From NCBI GenBank assembly GCA_011800805.1, contig MPNW01000184.1, positions 114,224-178,223 of the forward strand: DNA of 64,000 nucleotides. The letters run 5' to 3'. Source of the stretch: Hirudo medicinalis. Lineage: Eukaryota > Annelida > Clitellata > Hirudinida > Hirudinidae. This document shows positions 49,801 through 63,182 of this stretch, piece after piece (the first letter of the stretch is position 1; each line of letters starts with the position of its first letter). The notes beneath the pieces were generated by a model. It was not told the DNA's origin. It searched no databases and saw only the letters and a program-made list of their open reading frames with translations. The translations under genes were made by a program, and so were the position numbers.

Positions 49801-50808
49801 ACAAAATTTTTGGCAGGGTATGACCAGTCTGCATTGGGCTTGTCGACAAGGCCATCTTGAGGTCATAAAGTTGCTGTTAAGGCATGATGCCCAACTAAAT
49901 ATTATGGAATATGGAGAGGACAGGTTGACTCATCTCTTTAATAATTGTTAAGATTAATGTGTGTCAGCATCAGATTTTAACCAGTTTTTTTGGCCCTTTT
50001 GAATTTGGCCAATCAGTTACATTTACATGAAGAGAAACAGACGCATGCAAGTCAGCTCCAAGGGTTGTGTTACTTCCTGCAGGCAGTTGTAATGGAAAAA
50101 GTTGCAACGTGCTGTTTTTGCAACCCTGTTTGTGCTGCCTTGAGAAACGCTGAAGAATTGGTTAATAAAAGGTGCCTCTTGCTGTGCTTGTGGCACTATA
50201 CAAATGAACCAAACCACAGCAGATATATACTTAGGTTCCTAACTCTTATCATGTCTAGGTTTTGGTTTTCTATGCTAATCCATTCTAATGAGCTAATTTT
50301 TAGTTAACTGATTACCTAGGTATGCACCCCTTGATTATGCTCTCATGAATGAGTATCATGAAGCCAGTCAATTCCTGATAGAACAGGGAGCACTTTCCAT
50401 CACTGGCATCCAGGACTTGGCTGCCATAAAGATACAAAGCTGGCTCAAAGGTGTCCGAGTTAGGAAAACATTCATGGGATGCAAGAAACTTCTCATGAAA
50501 CACGAGCAGCTCAGAAGATGTGCTGCCAAGTTCGTATTTCATAATTGTTGGCATCAGATTGAAGTGAATTGCATTTGAAACTAAATTTAAATTACCTCTT
50601 GGTGTCTGGTGTTTCAATAATTTGCTTGCAATGCAGATTTTTATGTGATGAGAGCATGAAAACTTATGTTTAGCATGTTTGCAATATGTAGAATAGAAAG
50701 CCAAATAGGTACTAACTCTTTTCTGAAAATGCAGAAAGAAGGCAGGAGTTGAAGAAACAAAAGACATTATCTGCAAGCAAGACTCAACCTAAGATGCCTT
50801 CTGACTAA
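46838..50808 (+). CDS. INVS: Inversin-like ankyrin-repeat protein, short form, 5' end not found
   Basis: Inversin is a ciliary and Wnt/planar-polarity scaffold. Thirteen phase-consistent exons are visible: 46838-47007, 47070-47243, 47585-47752, 47821-47919, 48122-48197, 48264-48370, 48576-48738, 48888-49095, 49376-49456, 49585-49681, 49817-49923, 50320-50533 and 50746-50808. They encode a long ankyrin array ([53 protein letters not shown] and so on) that follows vertebrate inversin repeat by repeat. It ends in [20 protein letters not shown] and one IQ motif ([16 protein letters not shown]), then LLMKHEQLR, before stopping at KMPSD. About 575 residues are seen. The first exon, which must end in phase 1, was not located. 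The long C-terminal half of vertebrate inversin with the second IQ is absent. The intron after 48738 has a GC donor. Orthology is confident; the short C-terminus is read from one splice choice. Confidence 0.9.
50040..50217 (+). mobile_element. Diverged SINE-like copy in inversin intron
   Basis: By eye the order matches the copies at 35152 and 53123: an AAGGGTTGTGTTAC..CCTGCAGGCAGT..AATGG head, then TTTTTGCAACCC, then a GGCACTATACAAATG tail. It is more diverged, and the A-box is degraded. Confidence 0.45.
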
Positions 50809-51644
50809 TTTTGTGGAAGACTAGTGGCTCTACGTGTATACATACAGCACATTGCATTGTTCATAAATGTGCCTTAATTTTTAAATTTCTATGGACATTT
50901 TAGAAAATTTTTGTAAAAATGATTCGTATACTACAGAAATTGAGGTTTACATCTGCAGCATGAATTTTAAGAGGCTCATAAAATTGGTGTTTTGGCTTAA
51001 AATAGAAACAATGAAGGTTCGTTTAGATCTCCTAAGTAGAAAGAACGCACTTTAAATCACCATTTGCTAGAACATCTTTCAATCACTATAATTACATGAT
51101 TCAAATTAATTGGCAATACAAAATTCGATCTCACAGTTAAAAACGGGATTGTGATTGGAATGAATCGGACTTGTTCCTATAAAATCAATCAGCAACTCCT
51201 CTGAACAAACAACGTCAAGGTGTAGATTAAATATTTGGCACATTGACGCATTGCAACTTTAAGCACACCAAACAACCATACAAAGCTGGCATTATGACAT
51301 CACACCACATTCATAGATGTGACCTCAATAGAATGATATTTATGGATAAACAATGCCTTCTTCATAGCACCGTCACAAATTTAATGAACTCCTGCAACTT
51401 CTCGTGTAACAACGCAATCTAAAACATTATATACATAAATGTTAAAGATCTTAAAATCCTTTGGCCATGAGATCAACCATGTTGCACTGGACTGCACTCT
51501 AAAACAAAGTTCACCTTTGACATCATTTCAGAAGCATCACTTGGGAAATTCTGAGTGAATTGCCAATTTGATTTGAGTTGCATTATGCAAATATTTAGTA
51601 ATCAGATAAAAAGAAATTAAATCATAGTTGAGACAGTTGCGTCT
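50809..51644. other. Intergenic, convergent 3' ends
   Basis: This is the 3' flank of inversin (+) and of choline kinase (-). No gene seen. Confidence 0.5.
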
Positions 51645-54236
51645 TTATCTTGAGGCCTGCCTAACACTTCTTCTTGTGTCATATTCCTCCATCAACTGGA
51701 GCACGATGGGCTTTTGCTTAAAATAGGCTTCCAGTCTTTCAATGGCATATTCCTGAAATAAATATGTGCAAGTGTAATGTGATTTGTTTGCAAGCACTTG
51801 TGTCATAGTAAGTAAATAAGAGTCAAAATGATGTTCCATTAAAAAGCAAAATGTTTATAGAATCATGGTTAATTAGTCCAGCTATTCAATGTCCGTGGTC
51901 CAGCCTCATATTTGAATCCAGCAGTTGCATTGAAAAAGAATGTTGATATAAGCATGCTCTGATATGTCACGTCGTCAATTTACAACAAAATGGAAATGAT
52001 CGTGAAAAGCCTCACCAAATATCCAAAAACAATTTGTGATTTTTTGCTCTGGACGATGGACCATAGGCACCACATGAAGTGAGATGCTAATGCAAAAGCA
52101 TTGGCTTCGACCACAAGGCTGTCCTCCTCATCCAAGCTGATGTTGCTTTCTTTCAGGTATTCTCGGATGAAATTCAACTGCTGTTGCATGTTCGGGAAAT
52201 GGTCGAGGTTGGCGGAAAAATACGGAGCTGTGTCCACGTTGTAGTTGTAGCACCACTCGCAAAAATGATTTCCAATGTCAAATCCTCGATAGTTGTAACT
52301 CGAGTATTCAAAATCTATTGGCCTAACAGTGTCTTGCATTGGATCAATTGGTCCCTCTGGTAACCCTCTTTCTGATCTTAGGGAGTCCACCATGTAAAGA
52401 ATATTCCCTTCCTGGAAGTCATTGTGACAGAACACTACAGGGGAATGTACTTTTTTCAACAGACCACTTGAAAACAAGAAAACCAAATATTAGACTGAAG
52501 AATCTTTAAAATTGAGTTATCAGCCTTATGATTAGCACCTTTAGGCTTGTTTCAGCTTAATTTCTCAAAGGACTGGCATATCTTATCAAGTGCTAAACAT
52601 AATGCATTGATAACTTCAAAGTAATTTTCATTGTTTAAATGCTCAGACATCAATTTGGTTGCGTCTATGTTTACATAACGTGTTTCCTAAATTTTGTCCG
52701 TCGCTGTTTTTAATAAAACAGAAAAATGATTATGAATAGTTTAAGAATAACAGCTGGTTAGTTACCAACGGTAGTTTGGAAAGACTCAAACACTCACACT
52801 AAGTTCTGGTATTCCAACTCCAAATTGGTGTCCAGAAGCATTTTAATACGAAAGCCATTTTTGGAGTCCAAATTTCCCAAAGCTCCGGACGAGTTCTCTA
52901 AATACCTGCCAATGGTATCAAACAACCACCTCGGTTTCTTCACCATGGGCATCTGAAGTCGATGGAAGCGAGCCATGATTCTGGCACAGGCCTTTGAAAT
53001 GGTTGGGTCATGTAGTTCTTTGGTCTTCAATACTCGTGCCTAGTTCAGTTAGAATTGCTTATTAGAACATCACAACCTAAAGAGTTTACTCACAAACTGG
53101 AAAAAATCTTAAATGTGCAAAACATGCAGGTTGGCCGAATGGGTTGCGTTCCTGCATGCAGCAGTAATAGCAACGGTCGTCATGTTCACAACCCAGCCTG
53201 CACCACCAGGAGCTCCCTCAGAGAGGGACGCTATATAAATGGTAGATCGATTAAAAAGTGCTTTCACATCCTATTCAGACACATAAGGCACTCAAAAGAA
53301 CGGATAAATACAAATTCAAACAGAATTTAATGGTGGAAATAAAATAATGGAATCATACTGGAACATATTCTTCAATCCTGCCCAATGTAAAAACACCATA
53401 CAGCTTTGGTCCCATGTTTCTTTCTGCCAGGAGAGTAAAAACGACAGAATCATTGAGGACAGTTTCTGAACTCTCCTTGATGATGTCTCCATAGAGTCTG
53501 AGCAGAACATTTCTTGGTTCATTATTTTGGAGAGGGAAATAATCTTTCAGCTTGCACTTGTACAAGATGTTGCTCAGACCTCCCCTAATAAAATGAAGAC
53601 AAATACCTGATGATGAAAAGGTGATGCAACTTCAACATCTTTGACAAAATCTCAATGTAATTAGTGATTTAAAACAGATGGTTTCTTTCCATTTAAGACA
53701 ACGACAAATATCTCCAAGCAGCAATGAAAACAAATTGTCCACCACGGCAAATTGCAGACTATCCAAGCCAACTTCATCCAGTGCATAACATCATAAAACT
53801 GCTGAAATTACAATTACAAACTCTCCTAACCTTAAATCCCTGCAAGTTTTCAAACCAAACAATAAAAGAACCAAGAAGTTTAGAAATTCTTTAAATCCAT
53901 TTGACAGCCACTCAGGTTTAGTTTAAAAATTGGCACACAAACACTTCTTAATTGCATCAAGGACAAATTAAAGTTTCAAAGGGAGTCTATTGAACTTTGA
54001 CATTTCATTTTTCATTCAGAGTCTAGCCAATTACCCATGCCCTCTACATAAATTTTTAAGCTATTTAAAAGCATCTCAAACAATAAAGAAAATTACTTTT
54101 AAAAAGCAACGTACGTGACGTGAGTCATTTCAAAGTCGTACATCTCTGCACGCTCCCAAGAACCTCCCATGTAATCCCTGCAGTACTGCAAACCCTGCTC
54201 AATGAGCTTTTCATCTTTTACTGATATGCCTGACAT
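51645..54236 (-). CDS. CHKA/CHKB-like: Choline/ethanolamine kinase
   Basis: It phosphorylates choline (and ethanolamine) with ATP, the first step of the CDP-choline route to phosphatidylcholine, in the cytosol. Five exons agree in phase: 54115-54236 (ATG 54236, MSGISVKDEKLI), 53359-53584, 52798-53039, 52016-52466 and 51645-51752, giving 382 residues, the usual size. Motifs are GGLSNILYKC (nucleotide loop), RNVLLRLYGD, AERNMGPKLYGVF, MARFHRLQMP, VVFCHNDFQEGNIL (Brenner motif with catalytic Asp), RPIDFEYSSYNYRGFDIGNH (choline kinase signature with Mg-binding Asp), FALASHFMWCLWSIVQ and ERLEAYFKQK. All catalytic residues I can check are intact. It matches choline kinase more closely than ethanolamine kinase from memory, but the split is uncertain. 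A 5' UTR exon with a GT donor may lie near 55626. Confidence 0.93.
53123..53312 (+). mobile_element. tRNA-derived SINE-like element, copy 2
   Basis: It begins ATGCAGGTTGGCCGAATGGG. TGGCCGAATGGG is a full match to the A-box consensus TRGYNNARNNGG, and TGTTCACAACCC is one step from a B-box. The tail is GGACGCTATATAAATGG, then a shared TTCACATCCTATTCAGAC..AAGGCAC stretch ending in GGATAAATAC. It sits antisense in a choline kinase intron. The sequence order is collinear with copy 1 at 35152 over its whole length. Confidence 0.7.
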
Positions 54237-57200
54237 TGTTGGTCTTCTAAATCTAAAAATTATGGTGAACAAAACTAAATCTCCTGAAATGGAAATTACT
54301 GAAAACACATTATCCTAGAAATTTCAAGATATTTGTCTAACACCAAAAAGTTACTTTAACAAATTAATTGTGATTCCAATTTCATTACAATTGCATCGAA
54401 AACATAGGAACCAGTTAGGTCAGTGATATAAAAAAAAAAAATTTGTTTACCCCAATTTCTGCTAAGAATGAATCAGTTAAAAATATTGAATTGGATTAAT
54501 GCACCTGTCACAGATTAAAATTTTCCTAAAAACCATTAAGTGCATTGTACAACACTTACAATAGGCATCCATTGGCCTATAGCAAAACACGTGGCACATG
54601 CTATGATGTTATTGTAAACAACCTCAATTTTAGGCTAACAATATCACTATTGTGTTGTAAAGGCGTAATTCAGTCGAGTAAAATCAACTGAAATGATCTT
54701 ATAAAATTCATTGAATTATTTCTTCAACGGTTCAAAACATCTTGCAGCCTCATGTGTGCAATTAGATGATGCACAACACATAATAATTGTAAGCTTCAAT
54801 ACCTAAGAATTTAAATAAAATCTTTTTCAAGAATTTTCTGATTAATAAAATAAACATGTAATTCAACATTCCACATCTGTTAGGTAATGATATCCTTTAT
54901 ATTCAAACCAATCATGACATCCTAAAGTGCCACCGATGCTAACATTCATGGTGCTTTATAAATGAACATAATATTAAAACAGTTAGGAAGAAAGGCCATC
55001 ATTCCAACCACAGTGGCTCAATTACATAAAAAAAGAAGCTGTATTACACAATTGCAAATTCTAAAGCATTTAATAATAGTAATAAAATTATTTCAAAAAC
55101 CTGAAGAGCTTCATATTGCACCAACAACACTTCTAATCTCCCACTTAAGCTGTACAATGTACATGTTCTGCTTTTAAGCACTTCAGAAAATGCACGATAA
55201 AGAAAGTGATCTCAGATTAGTCACGTGCCAACAATTTAAGCTCAAAGAACAAAGTGAGGGTCTCTAAAAGCATGCAGACCTTTGGAAAGCAGAACAAATA
55301 CACAAAAGAGATAGTATACAAATCAGTTTAGAGTTGCCTCACAATGAATATAATTAAATTATAGGTCACTGAAAGAACAATGAATTAAAGTGAATCACTT
55401 ATTTGCAAGCCTTCAATTCAGTAAAAATAAAAAATTGCCTAAAGACACATTATTTCCCTTCACAAGAATTGAAGCAAGTTAAGTTTTAAATTATCTAGCT
55501 CATATCTAATTAGAATGACAACAAAGTTTTTTTTTCATGTTCTTTAACTCTAAAAATTTTACAAATAGAATATTGAAACAAATTATCAATTCCAAACTAG
55601 TTGATATTTAAAAAAGTGTATTTACCTATTAACCGAAGGAATTAAGGTCTTCCTGAGTAATAATAAACAGGCTTGTAGTCGAACTCAGACAATTTAATAC
55701 TTTCTCAGTTAGCCACATGCAAGAGTGCAATAGATGGGCCGTAAGCTAAAATGACTTTGGTCCTCATGCTCTGTTAGCACCGGTACAGAATAATCGGCCT
55801 TATATGCAAAGTTAGCACAGTATCATAAATACCGCAAAAATTATTTCAAAATAAAATATGTATTTATTTTTGAAGCGATGACAATCGATACATAGATACG
55901 ATGCAATTGCAATAGCTCGACAATACAAAGGATACAATAATAAAACTTAAGATTTTGGAATTAATGTTATTACTGATTATATAACACGATTTAAAAAGCT
56001 TTACAATGTGAGAAATAATGTTAGTATTAACGTTTTATTATGCAACTAGATGATTAAGAAGAAACACATGAAACTCAAATGATCTGATTTCAAATGTTTC
56101 ACCAGGTAGCAGCCGTAATAAGAATTCACACCAGGTGGTCGGCATATCAAAAATCAGGTCAATGAACTTTGTGCTAAAAAAGCAAGACATAGTTTGTGAT
56201 AACAAGATAATGTTGAAGGCCGTAATAGTTTCACTTTACTTGAAAGTTAAAAATGCAAGGATTCAACATTAGCTCAAAAATTATTCTGGCTAAGAGTTTA
56301 AATAGTTTTAACAAAGCGTAATTTCATGTCAAAATAAATAAGTTTGGAATAATTTTTGAATAACTGTAAAGAAATGTTGGTAACTTTTTTATTCATATTA
56401 TATCATAGAATATCTAAAAGTTGCTTTTAAAGATACAATTTTAAATTCAAATGGTTCTGGCTTTTCCTTCAGCATGCTCCTGGCTGGAAGCTCCAGGGAT
56501 GAATATGAAAATCTCAGCAATCACTCAAGGAAGCATTTGCAAAGTGAAAGTCAAATGCCCTTTTCCGGGAGTGGAGGCATGAACATCTGAAGGATGAAGA
56601 GAATATCTTCCATCCCGCATCGTATGGCGCTGTGAGATTAAGCGTGGGACTTATGATCCGGGCCGGTAAATATTATTAATGCCCATTAGAAGCATTCTCG
56701 TGTACGACCGCTCCACTGAGTATTAATTTCCACACTAATTCCTCCATTGATTTTCCGATATTATTCGATTAGGTTGGCCTCCTATCTAGAATGCGTAATT
56801 ACGCACAAAAATTGATGGCCCAGATCTGCTGCAATGTTCCGAAGAATCAAAACGGCACATAAAGATCGATTTCTCGAATGTTTTATTTTTACTTTTTTCT
56901 TTTTGAATGTAAAATAAATAATGTTTATCGACAATTCATCACGGAATCCAAGTCGGCCCCAAATCATGGTCGAGATGAGATGTGGAACCATTTTTTATGG
57001 GAATAGTTTTCATGGAGGAACAAATTAAATTATCGCCATCGCTGATCGAGATAGAAATAATTCCAATGTTTCCATAATGCTCCATCTGGCTTGTCAGTCA
57101 GAGCTAAAACCACGCCTCCCCCGCTTGGTCCCTCCCTACTCTTCCTGTTGGAACGAACAACTGGAATTATTCCAGCTTCTCCTACTTCTCCAATTCGTCT

Positions 57201-57868
57201 GCTTGAAGTTGATTAAATTTTCATGACATCACAAACATCGACCCTGGATGCCATTTCTGAAAAAATATTGAATAAAAAAACGAATAAAGGCCCTGAAATT
57301 TCAATTCACTTTTCACGGAGATTTCAGCGACAGGCTTTGAAGTTCCGAATTATTGACTTGATTATTGTAGAAATTCTCCTCAATTGTTGCCTGTCAGGGA
57401 GTTTATTAAAATATTGTCAGTAAACTATAAAAATAATTTTAAATTCGGAATTGGCTCGAGCCTCAATGAGTCATACCACTGCATTAATAAATATTTTAGA
57501 AGTAAATATTTTATAAGAAATACAATTGCAATTCAAATGAAGTGATGAATATTAACAAACCTACGGTGATGTCGAACTGCAATTGGACAACGAAATTGTA
57601 TCTGGGAAGCACTTGTTGCTTGAATGCGCATGTCACTCGCCGGTCTCTTCCGCTTCCAGGCTTCCGTATTGGCGAAATTAAACGACCTGTGTTTGCTCAG
57701 AGTGGAAACTGTTTTGCGAATGTGAGCGATTCTTTACGTGTGTGGAGACATTCTATAAAAGAAAGTTCACAACACTTTGAATTCCAGCCACGATAACTTC
57801 AAGTAATTGGACAACCGATAAACTATACAAAACACTTCTACTTGTGGCATTGTGGTTTTATTTCAACC
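54237..57868. other. Intergenic / dachshund 5' flank
   Basis: The left part probably carries a 5' UTR exon and promoter of choline kinase (GT donor read on the minus strand near 55626). Beyond 56,450 the sequence is less AT-rich and has no repeats or open frames (about 56,480-56,800 and 57,040-57,210), compatible with regulatory sequence for dachshund. No coding exon was recognised. Confidence 0.4.
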
Positions 57869-58845
57869 ATGGACTCTGCCGATCAAATTCTGAGCAGGGA
57901 TCGTCAGTCTTCGTCTCAGGTTCCATCGTCCTTGATCGGCCACCACATTCATCCATCCATCCATCCGACTTCTAACCTTTCTTTGACAGCTGCAGGAATG
58001 ATCGGTCAGGTTTCCACCTCTTTAACAACGAGCCACCACAGCCAGAGAACTTCACCGCCTAGGTACCAAGACTTTAACCACTCGACATACAGGAGCGCCA
58101 TGGAAAATTTAAAGTTTTCCAGACTGGCATCTCCTTCCAGGCCTCCTTTCCAGCACGGAGGTTTCATTCCCCAGTCTTCCTCAGCTCACCATCCGCCCGG
58201 CAGCCACTATCACCACAATCACTATCATCACCACCAGCAGTCCCTCAACACTGGCAGCGCAACAGGACTTGAGGGAAGTGGCTGCAGACTCATCGAGTAC
58301 AGGGGAGCTCAGGTGATCGTCTTCAATTGTTTTTCAACTAATTCTAATCATACTGCAATCTCAAATCGATATGCATACACGATTGTAACGCCAAGTCGTC
58401 AGATTTATTAAGGCCAAACAATTGAGCATTGAGTCCCGCTATTCACGAGCCATTTGTAGATTATTTTCTCGTGAATGTAAGAAAAATTGATCGTCACAAA
58501 TGGCTACAACGATTGAAATTTCACGTGAGAACATTCGAGATGAAAAGTGTCACCTCGATTAAAACGAACCTTGATCAATGTAATCCAGGTGGCGGCATTC
58601 AAGGTGGACTCGCGTGAATTGATTTGTCTTCCACAAGCTTTTGATTTGTTCCTCAAGAATCTGGTGGGTGGTCTTCACACAGTGTACACGAAACTCAAGA
58701 GGCTAGACATATCACCTGTAGTGTGCAACGTAGAGCAGGTGCGCATCCTGAGGGGTTTGGGTGCAATTCAACCTGGAGTGAACAGGTGTAAGCTCATTTC
58801 TCCGCAAGAATTTGATGTCCTTTACGAGGATTGCACCAATTCCAG
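57869..58845 (+). CDS. DACH: Dachshund (DACH) 5' coding exons, gene continues past window
   Basis: Dachshund is a nuclear co-factor of the SIX-EYA network with a SKI/SNO/DAC winged-helix-like DNA-binding domain. Exon 1 (57869-58312, ATG in MDSADQILSRDR) encodes a His/Ser/Pro-rich leader and the start of the domain, CRLIEYRGAQ. After an intron, exon 2 (58589-58845) reads VAAFKVDSRELICLPQAFDL, FLKNLVGGLHTVYTKLKRLD, ISPVVCNVEQVRILRGLGAI, QPGVNRCKLIS and YEDCTN, ending at a GT donor. The junction is in phase 0. This box-N core is nearly invariant across animals. An in-frame TTG at 57842 lies upstream of the ATG and has no support as a start. The remaining exons, including the C-terminal coiled coil, are not in the window. 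Confidence 0.95.
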
Positions 58846-60983
58846 GTTGATTGATTTATTTTTCATCAATTAATTTTAAATTTCCGTAAAATTAATATGC
58901 TGTAATTACCCGTGTCAACCAAGTCAAACAAGGGATCAATTATACAAATTAATAAAAAGCAGTCATATTACCTGAGAAATAAACCTTTATTCCTTCTATC
59001 GTTCAAACTCTCAACGATCATTTCCGTTATTCATCCATCCATCAATCCATCCATCCATCCATCCACCCATCTACCTACTCATCCTTCCATCTTTGCATCG
59101 ATCCGCCCAATCATCCTGAAAAATATAATTCTTTGTTAATTTAAGCCTCCTCGTCCAAACATCTTTTCATTCTCTGAAGCAATCGATCGGACACTTTTAA
59201 AAAAATTTAATTGCTTCCTTTAAAATAAAATAAAAAATGTCAGGATTTTTTAATATTTTTATTCAGGACTTTTTAAATATACTTTAAATTTTAATCGAAA
59301 TCTTCCTTCTTAAATCTTCACTTTAAATTTTCCAAATAATTGTTGTCCTTATTCACGAGTTGCTGTGAAAGATGAAAAGAGGCTTTGATTTGAAATAATG
59401 ACGTCATGTAGTTGTAATGCATTCAGAAAACAATTGGCTCTTAATTGGTCTTAATTAGCTCTTAATTGGTCTTAATTTCCTCATCAAGGAAACTTAATCA
59501 AGCCAGCTTTCTTTAGTTAAGACAATCCTTCTGTTAATAAAAAGACTTTATTTTAAATTAGCTTTTAATCAACACTTAATTCTTCTGGAGTTTGGCGCCA
59601 CATAATTTCTTGAGCATATCCGAGCGCGGTGAGTCGGATCGTTATTATTGTTGTAATATTTTGATCATCGAATTTTGAAATATAACTAATTAAAACAATT
59701 GTCTCATATTGTTATTAATTCAAACAAGAATTGCAATTCAAGAAAAGTTATCATACTTTAACTTTTAAAATTGAAGGTTTAATCCATAAATCCGTAAAAT
59801 AGCGGATGTCTTTCATGAGACATTGTAGACTTGTTGACCGCTATTGACTTCTTCAGTCGTGATCGTGAGATGGCGCTCGAGAGTCATTGTAGCACCAATA
59901 GCCTGCTCTTCTTCCCGCCCTGCAAACATGGACTCAGAAAGAGGCTATTTGATCCAAACACACTGTTGCATGTCTACAACGATGATGATGATGATGATGA
60001 TGATGAAGGTTATGATGGTGATGTTGTGGTGGTGATGATGATGATGATGAATTCGATACCGCTGACGATGAAGATGGCTCACTTGATTGGACAACCATCA
60101 TCATCAGAATGACAAACTGATGACAATCGACTTGAAGTAATTTCTACACATTTAGAGGTTATGAATAAATCATTCATAATTTGCATTCTTTTATTAATTT
60201 AAAAATTCAATAAAGTATTACGCATTCAAATAAGCAGCAATCTGTTTTCGCTAACATTTTTATCGATAACAAATGGACTTTAAATCAACGAAATATTACC
60301 AAGGAGCACATAAATAAATGACCATAAATTATGAAATTATGAAATATTAAAACAACTTAAGGACGATATTTCTATCGTCATCTTGAATAACAAGTATCTT
60401 CATCGTCATCATCGTCATCATCTTCATCTTCATTCATCCTTCTAGTCAAGTGACTCTTGTTTGCCATTAACACCTCCATCTGGTTGTTTCACAGAATTTC
60501 TCCACTCGACTTCATCTAATCCTCCCTGATATTATATCACGTCCAATTATGCAACAACAACAACGACAACGACACCAAATGAACAACAGCAATAATACAA
60601 ACTAATTACAGCAAATATACAATCGAATTATTCAAAATAATATCAACTTAATTTTCAACTTAACCGAAGAAATAATTCCGGCGATGATAAATGGAAATAC
60701 GTGGGCACCACGACAAACACGACGAGAATGAAGACCATTTGAAGGTCGACGCTGTTGCTGTTGTTGTTGAGTTGAGGCCACGTGATAGGACGATGGGCGG
60801 ATGGCGATGACGATGAGTTTCATTGAATTATCGGCCATAAATCAGAATCATTACCGGAATGTCAACAGCCACCAACAGGTGCAGACGATGCGAAACATGG
60901 CGCTCAGGAATAACAGGAGCATTAAGTACCAGCAATTAGAACCAACATTGCACAATAACGACAACAATAATAATAATAATAAT

Positions 60984-61021
<38 letters not shown>

Positions 61022-61519
61022 GTACCATTTCATCAATTTGCTAAATACTTGATTATTCATGTTATTTTTCTTTTAATTCAATGTTCCTCAATCTGAAATG
61101 GTTTGCCCTCAGATTATTGCGCCTGTTATGCTCGACTTTATCAGCAGCCTGCCTATGATGTTAATGTGTTTGCATCACCAAAAATAAAGATATTAATATT
61201 AATATTCCTTATTAATCATTCATTATCAACAGATAATAATAAGATATCAAAATAAATAATAATAATAATAATAAAATAATAATAACAATAATAATAATAA
61301 TAATAACAAAAGCAATTTCACAACGACATGATTGCAACTCGATTTGTTGCTCTCCATAAAAATCTTCTGGTGTTTATTTTCCTGCGAGAGGTGAACGATA
61401 ATAGGTTGACTCCACTGTTTGTTGTGACGCCCCAGACCAATATGGCGACATCTATTGCCGCCATGAGAATACAACGAGGTACTTTCGTGCTGTTCGATAT
61501 AATACATTGAATTATTATT

Positions 61520-61561
<42 letters not shown>

Positions 61562-63137
61562 CAATTGATTGATGATTAACAATAACAGTAACAAGGGTAA
61601 CAGCAGTAATGGAGCCATATTTCATCCACCTGTTGAGCTCAAGGTTACAGGGTCATTCCTCCCCCCATAATGCAGGTACTCGGATGAAAGCTCCCATGCA
61701 TCCTAATGACCCTTCTGACGTAACCCGCTGACCTCTGGGGTCAATCAATTTCATGTGCGAGTTGTCGGTTTGTCAAGAAGTTTGTCGCTGCAAACGGACG
61801 TGAGGTTCCAAGTCGAGATGTCTTTGAAAGCTCGTTTCATCCGTTTGTTTGTTGATCCATCTATCTGCACACCCATCCCTCCATCTATCCATCCATCCAT
61901 CCATTCATCCGTCCGTCCATCCGTCCATCCATCCATCCATCCGTCCGTCCGTACGTCCGTTCACCCATCCATCAATTCATCAATTAAGCAAATTATTAAA
62001 CGTAATTACGTGAACGAGTGAAATCAGTGAACGTTTCACACAAGTGCATTTATTCTTTCAACGATTCACCTGCCACTCCATCAATCCATCCATCCATCCA
62101 TCCATTAATCCAACACGAGATCCATCAACTCGTTCATTCATTCATTCATTCATTCATTCACTCATTCATTCCGCCAATGCTTGCCTCCTGTTCGAGGCGG
62201 ACAGAGCAGTGAATTATCTGAGTTTAATCCAGGGGAGGTAATGTCAGGTCCATCGCATCTATCAGAGCCTTAACAAGCTTTTGTAATTGAAACCCTCTTT
62301 TTCCATCTTGTCTCAGAGTAATGGCCGTTCCGAAGTATCGATCATGTCTCCTTCTCTTTCTGTCCACTTGTCTGCTCCTAAGTCTCTCTTCCTCTGTCGC
62401 CCTGCCTTCTTCTCGACGGAAGCGATAAATCCTTGTTTGCATTTATGTCTTCAATCGCGTGCTGTGTTTTGTTTTTATGTTTCTAAAAATTGAGTCGATG
62501 TTTGTTTTGACTTTCACATTTGAAAAGAAATTAATTTGTGGGAAAACAAATTGTCTGTTTTAAACTGACCTTTGAGAGGTTGAAAGTATTATTTTGAAGA
62601 ATTTCTGTAACCAAATACTAGGATTTAATTAACCACTACGATAGAAATGTCTGTAAATGTTAACATAAATATAACTTGAATGCAAGGTAATGTAAAAGTA
62701 ATGTCAAATTATTTACGATCAAATAACTATTAAGTATAAATAATTTAAAAATATTGAAATATTAATTTCCCACAAATCTTTTCCTTTGCTGAAGCGCGTA
62801 AAGCAACACGATGTCGGTCATTTTCTCCACGGATCGTCAAATGCGCCACAGGACAAATTCACTCGAGTGTGACGCAAAATTGACTCACATTTCAAAACCC
62901 GGCGAAGCGAAAAATTTGTTTTCTCACACAATAAGTATTGCGACGACCAGGCCGTTGATGACGACGACGACGACGATGATAACGATGTGTTTACAATAAT
63001 ATCGACTACAAGCGTTGTAACAATTGTTGCTGGAGTTTATTGAATTTAAAAAAAAAATGTTTGAAATTTAAAAATAACTTTGAAAGGAGTGTGTAGTTAT
63101 CTGAAGATGTCAACTGCTTGACGCGTTTCATAATTCG

Positions 63138-63182
63138 ACGTCACAAATACGTCACAAGTACGTCACAAATACGTCACGTGAC
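63138..63182 (+). promoter_or_regulatory. Four ACGTCAC units at exact 11-bp spacing, ending in GTCACGTGAC
   Basis: ACGTCAC occurs at 63138, 63149, 63160 and 63171, each 11 bp apart. The last unit overlaps the palindrome GTCACGTGAC (63173-63182). TACGTCA is an ATF/CREB-type half-site, and the palindrome is a bHLH-LZ (USF/MITF/TFEB) site. The spacing is seen directly; enhancer function is inference. Confidence 0.4.

Noticed and set aside
61247..61618. Poly-leucine-rich open frame on the minus strand
   Set aside because: It is the translation of (AAT)n repeats within a dachshund intron.
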